A DNA stretch of 64,000 nt from Tissierella_A sp964489715 (GCA_964489715.1 CAZBAK010000003.1:4610-68609); one strand, 5' to 3'. Shown: positions 8,605 to 16,241, numbered from the stretch's first letter. Numbers and translations: made by a program. The notes: generated by a model not told the origin, from the sequence alone.

Positions 8605-9126
8605 TTATAATAAATCGTCTCCTACTTCCCAGTTTACTGGACAAAGTCCACCAGTATTTAATGCTTGTAGGACTCTTAAGGTTTCATCTACATTTCTTCC
8701 AACATTTAAATCATGAACTACTTGGTATTGAACTACTCCTTCAGGATCTATTATAAATAGTCCTCTTAGGGCTATACCTTCTTCTTCAATCAACACCCCA
8801 TAATCTCTAGATACATTTTTCGTCATATCAGAAGCCATTGGATAGTTTACAGGTCCAAGCCCTGATTCAATCCAAGCTTTATGAGAATGTTCGCTGTCAG
8901 TACTAACTGTTAATATTTCTGCATTTAATTCTTTAAACTCATCTAGCCTCTCACTGTAGGCTCTTAATTCAGTTGGTCAAACATCTGTAAAATCTAAAGG
9001 ATAGAAAAGTAAAATTAACCATTTTCCTTCATAGTCTTTAAGACTTACTTGATCAAATCCACATCCATCACCTGAGCATGCGTTCATATTGAAATCTGGT
9101 GCTTTTTTCCCTACAACTCTTTCCAT
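8605..9126 (-). CDS. Selenocysteine-containing 2-Cys peroxiredoxin (AhpC/PrxU-like)
   Basis: Reduces peroxides in the cytoplasm. Reading from ATG 9126 (GGAGGTAATC upstream) the frame gives 173 residues if the TGA at 8977-8979 is read as selenocysteine. This codon is residue 50 in YPLDFTDV-U-PTELRAYSERL, exactly where peroxiredoxins carry the peroxidatic Cys (normally F-T-F-V-C-P-T-E). Homology continues unbroken on both sides. The resolving Cys162 sits in GGLCPVNW as in AhpC-type 2-Cys enzymes. A hairpin follows the TGA and a selenium-tRNA enzyme gene is adjacent. A stop mutation or sequencing error (TGT/TGC to TGA) is possible but less likely. Extra Cys17 and Cys22 occur in an N-terminal ACSGDGCG loop. 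Selenocysteine peroxiredoxins are known in amino-acid-fermenting clostridia. Confidence 0.88.
8945..8962 (-). promoter_or_regulatory. Putative bacterial SECIS hairpin
   Basis: Starting 14 nt after the in-frame TGA on the minus strand, AGCCT (8958-8962) pairs with AGGCT (8945-8949) around an 8-nt loop ACAGTGAG. The apical loop starts 19 nt past the TGA, within the range usual for bacterial SECIS elements, and contains G residues. The stem is short, and bacterial SECIS elements are poorly conserved, so this is suggestive only. Confidence 0.55.
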
Positions 9127-9236
9127 ATGATTACCTCCATAATATTTTCTTCTTATTATTGCTACTCCTTATATTTATATCCTTTTAATAATAATCTAAA
9201 CATAGACCAAGTATTTCCTTGTTTTAAAAAATATGA

Positions 9237-9242
9237 TATAAT
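9237..9242 (+). promoter_or_regulatory. Candidate promoter -10 for DUF896 gene
   Basis: An extended -10 element TGATATAAT is followed within about 18 bp by the AGGTGAT ribosome site and TTG start at 9261, giving a very short leader. The -35 is poorly defined. Confidence 0.45.
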
Positions 9243-9260
9243 TATTCTAGAGGTGATATT

Positions 9261-9488
9261 TTGGAAAAATTAATTAAAAGAATAAATGAACTTGCGAATA
9301 AATCTAAAACTGAAGGTTTAAATTCTCAGGAAAAAGAAGAACAAGCTGAGCTCCGTGAAAAATATCTTGCTGGTTTTAGAGCTAATTTTAAAGAAACTCT
9401 TATAAATGTAAAATTAGTAGACGAAGATGGTACTGACATAACTCCACAAAAAGTAATCGACGAAAAAAATAGACGAAAAGATAATTAA
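9261..9488 (+). CDS. DUF896 family protein (YnzC-like)
   Basis: A 75-residue cytosolic protein of the DUF896/UPF0291 family. Recognisable are the N-terminal helical hairpin MEKLIKRINELANKSKTEG-LNSQEKEEQ-AELREKYLAGFR and the conserved DEDGTDITP segment. Length matches the family (about 70-80). Starts at TTG 9261 with an AGGTGAT site. B. subtilis YnzC belongs to this family and is linked to the SOS-inducible yneA operon, but the molecular function is unknown. It is a single gene ending in a strong terminator shared with nagA. Confidence 0.9.
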   Translation: MEKLIKRINELANKSKTEGLNSQEKEEQAELREKYLAGFRANFKETLINVKLVDEDGTDITPQKVIDEKNRRKDN

Positions 9489-9493
9489 TTATA

Positions 9494-9529
9494 AAAACCC
9501 CCTTAAAACATATGTTTTAAGGGGGTTTT
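9494..9529. terminator. Bidirectional terminator (DUF896 / nagA)
   Basis: A strong inverted repeat, AAAACCCCCTTAAAAC (9494-9509) and GTTTTAAGGGGGTTTT (9514-9529), lies between the two convergent genes. Confidence 0.9.
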
Positions 9530-9561
9530 AAGCATCTAAAATTTATTTGTAGTTATAAAAT

Positions 9562-10716
9562 TTATTCAATTATAAGATTTCCTTTTATAAATACTTTTTT
9601 TATATGAATGTTTTCATCAAAGAGAAGAAGATCTGCATCCTTTCCTACTTCTATACTTCCTATATCCTTATCTATCTTAAGTGCTTTAGCTGGATTCAAG
9701 CTTGCCATTCTAACAGCTTGATCTATTGGGGTCTTAAGATAGTTTATCATATTGTAGATAGCTTTTTGTAGATTTAAAGTTGATCCTGCAATATTTCCAG
9801 ATTTAAGCCTTGGAAGCCCATCCTTTACATATACTCTTTGTCCAGCTAATTCGTATTCTCCATCTTTTAAACCCCCAGCTCTCATAGAATCAGATACAAG
9901 TATTATCTTTTCATAAGTTTTCATTTTTAAAGCGATTTCTACAGCTGCATCATGGAGATGCATTCTATCATAAATTATTTCGCAATATACTCTTTCATCA
10001 GTAAGTGATGCTCCTACTATTCCTGGTTCTCTATGAGTGAAACTCTTCATTCCATTATAGAGATGAGTTGCAATAGTTACGCCTTCTTCTATACCAAGCT
10101 TTGCTTGATTATAACTTGCATTAGAATGAGCCATAGCAAGTCCTACATTGTTTTTCTTGAAAAATCTTATAAGTTCAATAGAAGCCTCAAGTTCCGGAGC
10201 CAAGGATATCATTTTAAGTTTGCCTTCAGAAATATCAAGTATGTCCCTAGCTATTTCTATATTAGGCTCTATAATATACTTTTCATTTTGTGCACCTTTA
10301 TTATAGGAATTTAAAAAAGGCCCTTCAAGATGAATTCCTAGTATTTGCGCCTTATTATATTTGTTTCTATAATCCACTATATTTTTTATAGCTTGTCTCA
10401 TATTTTCATAGGAAGAAGTTATGATGCTTCCTAAAAAAGATGTGACACCATTGGCCATATGATATTCTGCAATCTTATCTATAGCCTCCTCACTAGCATC
10501 CATAAAATCAAAAGCTGAGTTTCCATGATTATGAATATCTATAAAACCAGGAGAAAGGAACAATCCTTGTCCATTAATAATTTTTTTATAGTCTATGAAG
10601 TCTATATCCCTATCTTTTATAATCTTACTAATCTTTCCTTTTTTTATTGAGATGCTATTTTCTTTTAAAATATTATATGGAGTTATTATCTTAACATTTG
10701 TTATTAGTGTTTCCAT
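9562..10716 (-). CDS. nagA: N-acetylglucosamine-6-phosphate deacetylase
   Basis: Removes the acetyl group from GlcNAc-6-phosphate to give glucosamine-6-phosphate and acetate, feeding NagB. The 384-residue protein carries the family's motifs in order: DIHNHGNSAFDF, HLEGPFLN (metal Glu), AMAHSNAS (His), THLYNGM (His) and LVSDSMRAGG (catalytic Asp). The ATG at 10716 has an AGGGAG site. It is last in a minus-strand cluster of phosphoesterase, nagB, CYTH protein and nagA, ending at a strong terminator. The sugar could come from peptidoglycan recycling or exogenous GlcNAc; no PTS gene is nearby. Confidence 0.95.
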   Translation of the reverse strand: METLITNVKIITPYNILKENSISIKKGKISKIIKDRDIDFIDYKKIINGQGLFLSPGFIDIHNHGNSAFDFMDASEEAIDKIAEYHMANGVTSFLGSIITSSYENMRQAIKNIVDYRNKYNKAQILGIHLEGPFLNSYNKGAQNEKYIIEPNIEIARDILDISEGKLKMISLAPELEASIELIRFFKKNNVGLAMAHSNASYNQAKLGIEEGVTIATHLYNGMKSFTHREPGIVGASLTDERVYCEIIYDRMHLHDAAVEIALKMKTYEKIILVSDSMRAGGLKDGEYELAGQRVYVKDGLPRLKSGNIAGSTLNLQKAIYNMINYLKTPIDQAVRMASLNPAKALKIDKDIGSIEVGKDADLLLFDENIHIKKVFIKGNLIIE

Positions 10717-10735
10717 TTTTTCTCCCTATTAATTT

Positions 10736-11281
10736 CTAAATTAGATTTAAATCTTTTCTTAATTCCACAATGGATTTATTTGATATGTTTTCTTTTGGAA
10801 TTTTCAGCAATTCTACAATCTCCTGCAAATGATCCTTATCATTTACTTCTATTTCCATGTAAGGATAGGGATATGTCTTTTTATCCCATATATCTAAATC
10901 AATTCGAGCATCCTTAAGCTTGTATGAACGTCTTTTTTTATGCCCTACCTCTATCTTATCAAAACCTAGACTTTGAAATATTTTAAGTAAAGTTTCCTTA
11001 TCTTTGATCTCAGTGTTTAATTCTATATTTTCTCTTAAGTTCTTATTTTCAATATTTTTTTTTAAGGTTAAAACCACATCAAATTTATCCTCTAAGAGAT
11101 TTTCTGTCTCTCTAATCCTTAAATATGCATCTAAGTTATTTTTTATAGGATTTAAAGTTGAATCAATTAAGGTGTTTGTTTGAAGCTCATCAGCTACAAG
11201 TTCACCATTAAGAGAGATTATCTTTTCTTCCATCAAGTCTAAGTCCATTTCTAAAACCTTGACTTCCAATTCTTTTACCAC
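10736..11281 (-). CDS. CYTH domain protein (class IV adenylate cyclase / triphosphatase-like)
   Basis: A 181-residue single-domain protein opening with the ExExK signature (ELEVKVLEM, residues 4-12) that defines the CYTH tunnel fold. Alternating basic and acidic residues on later strands (YLRIRET, DVVLTLKK, KKRRSYKL, ARIDLDIWDKKTYPYPYMEIEV) fit the metal- and triphosphate-binding barrel. The start is GTG 11281 with an AGGAGGAGAT site. CYTH proteins include adenylate cyclase CyaB, thiamine triphosphatase and inorganic triphosphatase, and sequence alone does not tell which. It sits 11 bp after nagB and 19 bp before nagA, so it is co-transcribed with amino-sugar genes. Confidence 0.85.
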   Translation of the reverse strand: MVKELEVKVLEMDLDLMEEKIISLNGELVADELQTNTLIDSTLNPIKNNLDAYLRIRETENLLEDKFDVVLTLKKNIENKNLRENIELNTEIKDKETLLKIFQSLGFDKIEVGHKKRRSYKLKDARIDLDIWDKKTYPYPYMEIEVNDKDHLQEIVELLKIPKENISNKSIVELRKDLNLI

Positions 11282-11292
11282 AAGATCTCCTC

Positions 11293-12018
11293 CTATTCCC
11301 TATATGCAGCTTCATCTACTATTATAGTTACATCTGGATGAAGGGCTAAAAAAGATACTGGTAACTCAGTAGTTATAGTCTTTTCTTCTAAAAGTTTTTT
11401 TATAATGGGTCTTTTATGTTCTCCACTTGCAAGAAGTATTATTTTTTTAGTTTTTAGTATACTTCCCATTCCCATACTTATGGCAGTCTTAGGAACTTCT
11501 TCTAGAGTATCAAAAAATCTGGAATTATCTCTTATGGTGTTCTCTGTAAGTTTCAAGACGGAGGTTCCAATTGAAAGTTCCTTGGCAGGTTCATTAAATG
11601 CTATATGACCATTGGTACCTATTCCCAATATTTGAACATCTATCCCTCCCATTTCTTTGATCAGATTATCATATTGCTTTCCATAGCTTTCTAAATCTTT
11701 TACTGTCCCATCAGGTACATATGTGTTGTTTTTATCTATATTTATGTGATCAAAGAAATTCTTATCCATAAAATATCTATAACTGCTTGGATGATTTCCA
11801 TCTAATCCCACATACTCATCTAAATTAAAACTCTTTACATTTTTAAAATCTATTTCACCCATTTTATGTCTATTAATAATCTCTTGGTACATTCCCATTG
11901 GAGTACTCCCAGTAGCAAGACCTAAGATTATATTAGGTTTTCTCTTAATTTCTTCTACCATAATATCTGCAGCTATTTTACTCATATCCTCATAATTTTT
12001 TTCTACTATTAATTTCAC
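11293..12018 (-). CDS. nagB: Glucosamine-6-phosphate deaminase
   Basis: Converts glucosamine-6-phosphate to fructose-6-phosphate and ammonia, linking GlcNAc use to glycolysis. Motifs seen are LGLATGSTPMGMYQ (phosphate loop), FNLDEYVGLDGNHPSSY (catalytic Asp region) and LGIGTNGHIAFNEP (catalytic His). I place the start at GTG 12018, one base after the upstream stop codon and preceded by GGGGAGTG, rather than further upstream. This gives 241 residues, the usual length. Tight spacing to the phosphoesterase gene and the CYTH gene indicates one operon with nagA. Confidence 0.95.
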   Translation of the reverse strand: MKLIVEKNYEDMSKIAADIMVEEIKRKPNIILGLATGSTPMGMYQEIINRHKMGEIDFKNVKSFNLDEYVGLDGNHPSSYRYFMDKNFFDHINIDKNNTYVPDGTVKDLESYGKQYDNLIKEMGGIDVQILGIGTNGHIAFNEPAKELSIGTSVLKLTENTIRDNSRFFDTLEEVPKTAISMGMGSILKTKKIILLASGEHKRPIIKKLLEEKTITTELPVSFLALHPDVTIIVDEAAYRE

Positions 12019-12019
12019 A

Positions 12020-12712
12020 CTAACACTCCCCATATAAAAGTTTAAGTTCAAATTCTAAATAATCACTTGATATACAATAAAAATCTATACCATCTACTTT
12101 TCCTTCTCTAGCAAATTTATGACCCTCTGCATGTAAGTGACCATATACACATAAATCAACTTCAAATTCTTTCATAATTTCTACGAATTCATTGCTTTCT
12201 AGTTTCATATCAAAAGGCGGATAATGAATCATAACTATTTTATATTTCGCATCTTTATCCATAGATAACAGTGAATTTCTAAGTCTCATAAGTTCTCTGT
12301 TATATATCTTTCTATCTTGTTCGGTAAAACATTCGCTATCAGGAGAAATCCAGCCTCTAGTACCCGCTATGGCTACTCCTTGAAAATTATAAGCGGTATT
12401 TTGTATAAAATAAAGACTATTTAGATTTAAATCATTTATTTTCTTTAAACTCTGCCACCAATAATCGTGATTGCCCTTTATAAATACTTTCTTCCCTGGT
12501 AAATCATCTATTTTTTTCAAATCATAATATGCATCTTCGAGCTTTAAGGCCCAAGAAATATCACCTGGAATTAAAACCAGATCTTCTTCTCCTACTTTTT
12601 TTTTCCAATTTTTTATTATATTTTCTTCATGTTCAATCCAGTTATCCCCAAAAACATCCATAGGTTTTTCTTTAGAATGATCGAAATGTAAATCTCCTAT
12701 ACCATAAATCAT
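12020..12712 (-). CDS. Metallophosphoesterase
   Basis: A 230-residue calcineurin-like phosphoesterase. All five metal-binding blocks are visible: GDLHFDH near the N-terminus, PGDISW, KGNHDYWW, VMIHYPPFD and YGHLHA. No signal peptide or membrane segment, so it is cytosolic. It is first in the nagB-CYTH-nagA cluster, its TAG stop being one base before the nagB GTG. The substrate is unknown; relatives include phosphodiesterases acting on nucleotides or cyclic nucleotides. Its pairing with a CYTH protein two genes away is suggestive but unproven. A GAGGTGA site precedes the ATG. Confidence 0.88.
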   Translation of the reverse strand: MIYGIGDLHFDHSKEKPMDVFGDNWIEHEENIIKNWKKKVGEEDLVLIPGDISWALKLEDAYYDLKKIDDLPGKKVFIKGNHDYWWQSLKKINDLNLNSLYFIQNTAYNFQGVAIAGTRGWISPDSECFTEQDRKIYNRELMRLRNSLLSMDKDAKYKIVMIHYPPFDMKLESNEFVEIMKEFEVDLCVYGHLHAEGHKFAREGKVDGIDFYCISSDYLEFELKLLYGEC

Positions 12713-12927
12713 ATTTTCACCTCAAGCTATATTTATCCTCAAATTAAGTTAAGGATATCAATAGTTTATATATCAAAACTTTAAGTATATTTTTCTATTT
12801 TTATAATACTTCTTTTTTTGAAAGTTTTCAATATTTTTCTTAATTGTATTTAAAATGATTAGACTTTTCTTGTGAAATCTATAGACCCTTATCTTTGTTT
12901 AGACTATTTAAACTATTTTAAACTACT

Positions 12928-12970
12928 AAAAATAGCAGAAATAGATTAGCTAATCTATCTCTGCTATTTT
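12928..12970 (-). terminator. Terminator downstream of isochorismatase-like gene
   Basis: A long inverted repeat, AAAATAGCAGA (12928-12938) and TCTGCTATTTT (12960-12970), with an inner near-palindrome ATAGATTAGCTAATCTAT, starts at the stop codon of the 12970-13518 gene. Confidence 0.8.
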
Positions 12971-13518
12971 TATTTTATAAGTTTTGAAATAGTTTTAAAC
13001 TCATCACTACCTGCAATTTTAAGTAAGTCAAACAAAACAGTTTCTGTATTTGTTATTACAGCTCCCATTTCTTTTAAAAGATCTAAAGCATTTAGATAGT
13101 TTTCTTCTCTTCTAGAATCCACAGCATCTCTTACTATAAATACATTGTATCCCAATTCTAATAGATCTCTAGTAGTTTGAAATACACATACATGAGTTTC
13201 CATACCAGCGACTATAATATTTTTTTTAGAGCTTGTTTTTAAATAGGCTTTTACTTCATCTGTGCATCCTGTAAAAGTTAATTTAGAAAATATATCTTTT
13301 TCATCTATTAACTTTCTTAATTCTCCTACAGTCTTTCCCAGTCCTTTAGGGTATTGTTCTGTAGCTATAACATTTATATCCATCAGATCAGCTGATTTAA
13401 GTAGTTTTAAAGTATTTTCAATAGCACTTTTGCCATCTCTCATAGCAGGGGCTAATTTTTCTTGTATATCTACTATAAATACTAAACTATTTTCTCTTTC
13501 AAGTTTAAATTTGTTCAT
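12970..13518 (-). CDS. Isochorismatase-family cysteine hydrolase
   Basis: A 182-residue cytosolic hydrolase of the isochorismatase/nicotinamidase fold. The catalytic triad motifs are visible: the Asp in FIVDIQEKLAPAM, a Lys near KLTFTGC, and the nucleophilic Cys in AGMETHVCVFQT. The C-terminal part contains the VRDAVDSRREENY segment usual in YcaC-like members. It is not a clear nicotinamidase, because the His-rich metal site is not evident. The substrate is unknown. It is monocistronic, with an AGGAGGAAAA site before the ATG and a strong terminator after the stop. Confidence 0.88.
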   Translation of the reverse strand: MNKFKLERENSLVFIVDIQEKLAPAMRDGKSAIENTLKLLKSADLMDINVIATEQYPKGLGKTVGELRKLIDEKDIFSKLTFTGCTDEVKAYLKTSSKKNIIVAGMETHVCVFQTTRDLLELGYNVFIVRDAVDSRREENYLNALDLLKEMGAVITNTETVLFDLLKIAGSDEFKTISKLIK

Positions 13519-13738
13519 TATTTTCCTCCTAGATTTTTCTCTATTCTAATTATATATCAGCATGAGAAAAGATTCAAATAATGAAGCTTTCCTATCAAAG
13601 TTTTTCTTTAAGTAAATCTTCCATTGGAATTGAAATATCTATTTTCCTTCCATACTTTACTTTTAATCACCTTTTCACAATCATAGCATACTATATCATT
13701 AATTTATTATACTATTTAAAGATAGTTTTATCTATCTC

Positions 13739-13767
13739 TTGTTAATCTTCCTTATTTTAAGTATAAT
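13739..13767 (+). promoter_or_regulatory. Candidate sigma-A promoter for sdaAB
   Basis: TTGTTA (13739-13744) and TATAAT (13762-13767) are separated by exactly 17 bp, and the ATG follows about 65 bp later. The 314-bp spacer 13519-13832 otherwise holds only the direct repeat noted below and no convincing gene. Confidence 0.6.
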
Positions 13768-13786
13768 TAATTCTAAGTATAATTAA
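13758..13786 (+). repeat. 13-bp direct repeat upstream of sdaAB
   Basis: TAAGTATAATTAA occurs at 13758-13770 and again at 13774-13786, a 16-bp period. The first copy contains the proposed -10 element; the second lies just downstream of it, where a regulator could bind. Confidence 0.6.
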
Positions 13787-13832
13787 AATATATTTAACTT
13801 AAAACTTAAAAAGAACAATAGGGAGGTATAAA

Positions 13833-14368
13833 ATGAATGATTATAGCGTCTTTGATATATTAGGTCCTATAATGATAGGTCCGTCAAGTTCACACACTGC
13901 AGGAGCAGCTCGTCTCTCTAGGATATCAAAAGAAATTGCAGGTGCTGGCTTTTATGAAGTAATCTTTCAACTTCATGGTTCTTTTGCTAAAACATATAAA
14001 GGCCATGGTACAGATAAGGCACTTGTCGGTGGTATGCTTGGTATGGCTCCAGATGACGAAAATATTATAACTTCTTTAGAAAAAGCTAAGACTTTAAATA
14101 TTAATGTTATATTTGAAGAAATAGACTTAGGATATGTTCACCCAAATACTGTAAAAATTATATTTAGATATAAAGACGAAGAAGACTTCTATATTATTGG
14201 TTCTTCCATAGGTGGAGGCAATATAATTATAATGGATATAAATGGTAACAATGTAAACTTTAGAGCTGATAAGCCAACTGTTCTTTTGAAATATCTTGAT
14301 AGAAGAGGAGTTGTAAGTGAAATAAGTTCTATATTTGCAAAAAACGATTTAAATATTGCAAGTATGGA
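13833..14368 (+). CDS. sdaAB: L-serine dehydratase beta subunit, 3' end lost in assembly gap
   Basis: The beta subunit of the iron-sulfur L-serine dehydratase, which deaminates serine to pyruvate. The N-terminus YSVFDILGPIMIGPSSSHTAGAARL is the family hallmark. An ACT-like region begins near residue 148 (DKPTVLLKYLDRRGVVSEISSIFAKNDLNIASM). About 178 residues are present before 100 Ns; the complete subunit is about 220. It is joined in frame to the alpha-subunit tail only because the gap length happens to keep phase, so this is not a natural fusion. GGGAGG lies before the ATG. Confidence 0.93.
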
Positions 14369-14468
14369 NNNNNNNNNNNNNNNNNNNNNNNNNNNNNNNN
14401 NNNNNNNNNNNNNNNNNNNNNNNNNNNNNNNNNNNNNNNNNNNNNNNNNNNNNNNNNNNNNNNNNNNN
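14369..14468. other. Assembly gap (100 N)
   Basis: Exactly 100 Ns. The flanks are the middle of sdaAB and the last 40% of sdaAA, so the true missing stretch must be several hundred bases (end of sdaAB plus about 170 codons of sdaAA). Confidence 0.98.
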
Positions 14469-14834
14469 GCAGAATGTGGTTCTGCTGCTGCTATGGCTGC
14501 TAGTGCCATAGTTGAAATGGCTGGGGGAAGTCCAGAAGATTCTTTTAACGCTGCTTCTTTTGCTCTTACTAATATAATGGGCCTGGTATGTGATCCTGTA
14601 GCAGGACTTGTAGAGTACCCTTGCGCACTGAGAAATGCTTCTGGAGTTGTAAATGCTCTTATCTCTGCGGATATGGCTCTAGCTAAAGTTCAATCCTTAA
14701 TTCCCTTTGATGAAGTAGTAGAAGCTATGTCTAAAGTAGGTAAGGCTTTGCCTGAATCTTTAAGAGAAACTGCCATGGGAGGCTTAGCTGCAACTGCCAC
14801 TGGTAAAAGATGTAGTAAAGAAATATTAGGATAA
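14469..14834 (+). CDS. sdaAA: L-serine dehydratase alpha subunit, 5' part lost in assembly gap
   Basis: The C-terminal 121 residues of the alpha subunit, which carries catalysis and the [4Fe-4S] cluster. The fragment opens with AECGSAAAMAASAIVEMAGG and contains GLVCDPVAGLVEYPC, whose cysteines are cluster ligands in this family. It ends in ALPESLRETAMGGLAATATGK. The subunit is normally about 290 residues, so some 170 are hidden by the Ns. A strong shared terminator follows immediately. It works with the sdaAB product, giving pyruvate and ammonia from serine, and is oxygen-labile as expected in an anaerobe. Confidence 0.92.
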   Translation, partial: AECGSAAAMAASAIVEMAGGSPEDSFNAASFALTNIMGLVCDPVAGLVEYPCALRNASGVVNALISADMALAKVQSLIPFDEVVEAMSKVGKALPESLRETAMGGLAATATGKRCSKEILG

Positions 14835-14871
14835 AAAATCCTCATATCAAAATTTGATATGAGGATTTTTT
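14833..14871. terminator. Bidirectional terminator (sdaAA / MATE)
   Basis: A near-perfect palindrome pairs AAAAAATCCTCATATCAAA with TTTGATATGAGGATTTTTT, overlapping the sdaAA stop and ending at the MATE gene end. Confidence 0.9.
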
Positions 14872-16237
14872 ATCTTATTTCTACATACTTCCATTTTCCT
14901 GTTCTAAATCTATAGTTTACAAGTATCCACCTTATAAATTGATCAATCACAACTGCAATCCAAGCTCCAATCAATCCTAAATTCATTACCATTACAAAAT
15001 AATATGCAAAGGCAACCCTTATAATGAGAATTCCTATAAAAGTTGAAATTAAGGTAAATATAGTATCTCCAGCCCCTCTAAGTCCTCCTGCTACTATAAT
15101 AGAAGAACTTTGAAAAGGTTGAATAAAGGCTATTAATTTCAAAATTTGTCCAGCCTGTCTTATGACTTCTGGATCATTTGAATAAAGACTTGCTATGCTT
15201 TCTCCAAAGAAAAAGAATATCAAAGCCATAAATGCTGATACAAAGGAACCTATTCTACTACAAGTCTTTATATACTTTTCTGCCAATAAAGGCTCTTTTG
15301 ATCCTAGACTTCTTCCTGTTAGTGTAGAAGCAGCTATACCAAAAGCTTGTCCTGGCGTAAAGGATAGGCTAAGTATATTCAATGAGATTTGATGAGTAGC
15401 ATAGGCTACAGTGCCCAATGATGCTATTATTCTAATATATAAAAGAATACCTGCCCTTAATGCTATTTGTTCCAACGAAGCTGGCACTCCAATTTTTACC
15501 AAATTGAATATTATATCTTTTTGAATTTTAAACTTGTTTTTTAAATTTATATATATACTACTATCTTTTTTAAATACATATCTTATGGAAAATACAGCAG
15601 CAACTACTTGAGATAAAGCTGTAGATATACCAGCTCCAGTTACTCCTAGTGCTGGGAATCCAAGTAGCCCATATATAAGAATTAAATTTCCAAATACATT
15701 TAAAAGATTGACAAATATATTTATCTTCATAGGTGTCTTTGTATCTCCTACTCCTCTTAAAGATGCGAATATAGAAAAATTAAATGATTGGAACAAAAAT
15801 CCTAGCATGGTTATTCTAAAATATGTACTTCCTACTGCTATGGTATCACTATGTGCTCCTAAACCACTCATAAGCTTTGGGGTAAAAGTAATAGCTAGTA
15901 TAACTATGGGAAGGGCTAGGAAAATTTGAGTTAAAATTATTATGTGTTTAACCACTGATTCAATTCTATCTTCTCTATGTCCACCCACATATCTGGCTAT
16001 CATAGCTGTAGCTCCTATATTTAAAGATTGAACCAGGGAAAGTCCAATGAGAATTAGTTGGTTTGTAATTCCAACTGAAGCAATTCCAGCAGCTGACAGG
16101 GCATTGTCACCAAAATTTCCCAACATTATCATATCTACCATTCCAAATAAAGTACCCATTAAGAGTTCTATAAATACTGGCCCTGCTATTTTTGTAATCT
16201 CAGATCTTATATTCTTTTTTGTATGTAACTCTTCCAT
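14870..16237 (-). CDS. MATE family efflux transporter
   Basis: A 455-residue membrane protein with about 12 transmembrane segments in two homologous halves, typical of MATE (NorM/DinF-type) cation-coupled multidrug exporters. Recognisable segments include GPVFIELLMGTLFGMVDMIMLG at the N-terminus and the matching second-half block GVPASLEQIALRAG. AGGTGAT precedes the ATG. It lies 4 bp downstream of nfnB on the same strand, so read-through from the nfnAB operon is likely. The substrate is unknown. A second, more divergent MATE protein lies at 61254-62708. Confidence 0.92.
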   Translation of the reverse strand: MEELHTKKNIRSEITKIAGPVFIELLMGTLFGMVDMIMLGNFGDNALSAAGIASVGITNQLILIGLSLVQSLNIGATAMIARYVGGHREDRIESVVKHIIILTQIFLALPIVILAITFTPKLMSGLGAHSDTIAVGSTYFRITMLGFLFQSFNFSIFASLRGVGDTKTPMKINIFVNLLNVFGNLILIYGLLGFPALGVTGAGISTALSQVVAAVFSIRYVFKKDSSIYINLKNKFKIQKDIIFNLVKIGVPASLEQIALRAGILLYIRIIASLGTVAYATHQISLNILSLSFTPGQAFGIAASTLTGRSLGSKEPLLAEKYIKTCSRIGSFVSAFMALIFFFFGESIASLYSNDPEVIRQAGQILKLIAFIQPFQSSSIIVAGGLRGAGDTIFTLISTFIGILIIRVAFAYYFVMVMNLGLIGAWIAVVIDQFIRWILVNYRFRTGKWKYVEIR

Positions 16238-16241
16238 ATAA

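Noticed and set aside
9180..9240. PerR box upstream of the peroxiredoxin gene
   Set aside because: The best match is about 9 of 14 positions; no convincing operator or -35/-10 pair was found.
13590..13700. Minus-strand frame containing CYDCEKVIKSKVWKENRYF in the sdaAB upstream region
   Set aside because: Protein-like and Cys-containing but with no start codon or ribosome site, and bounded by stops; at best a gene remnant.
13833..14834. Single-chain serine dehydratase fusion
   Set aside because: The join is made only of Ns; the missing length of both subunits shows two genes.
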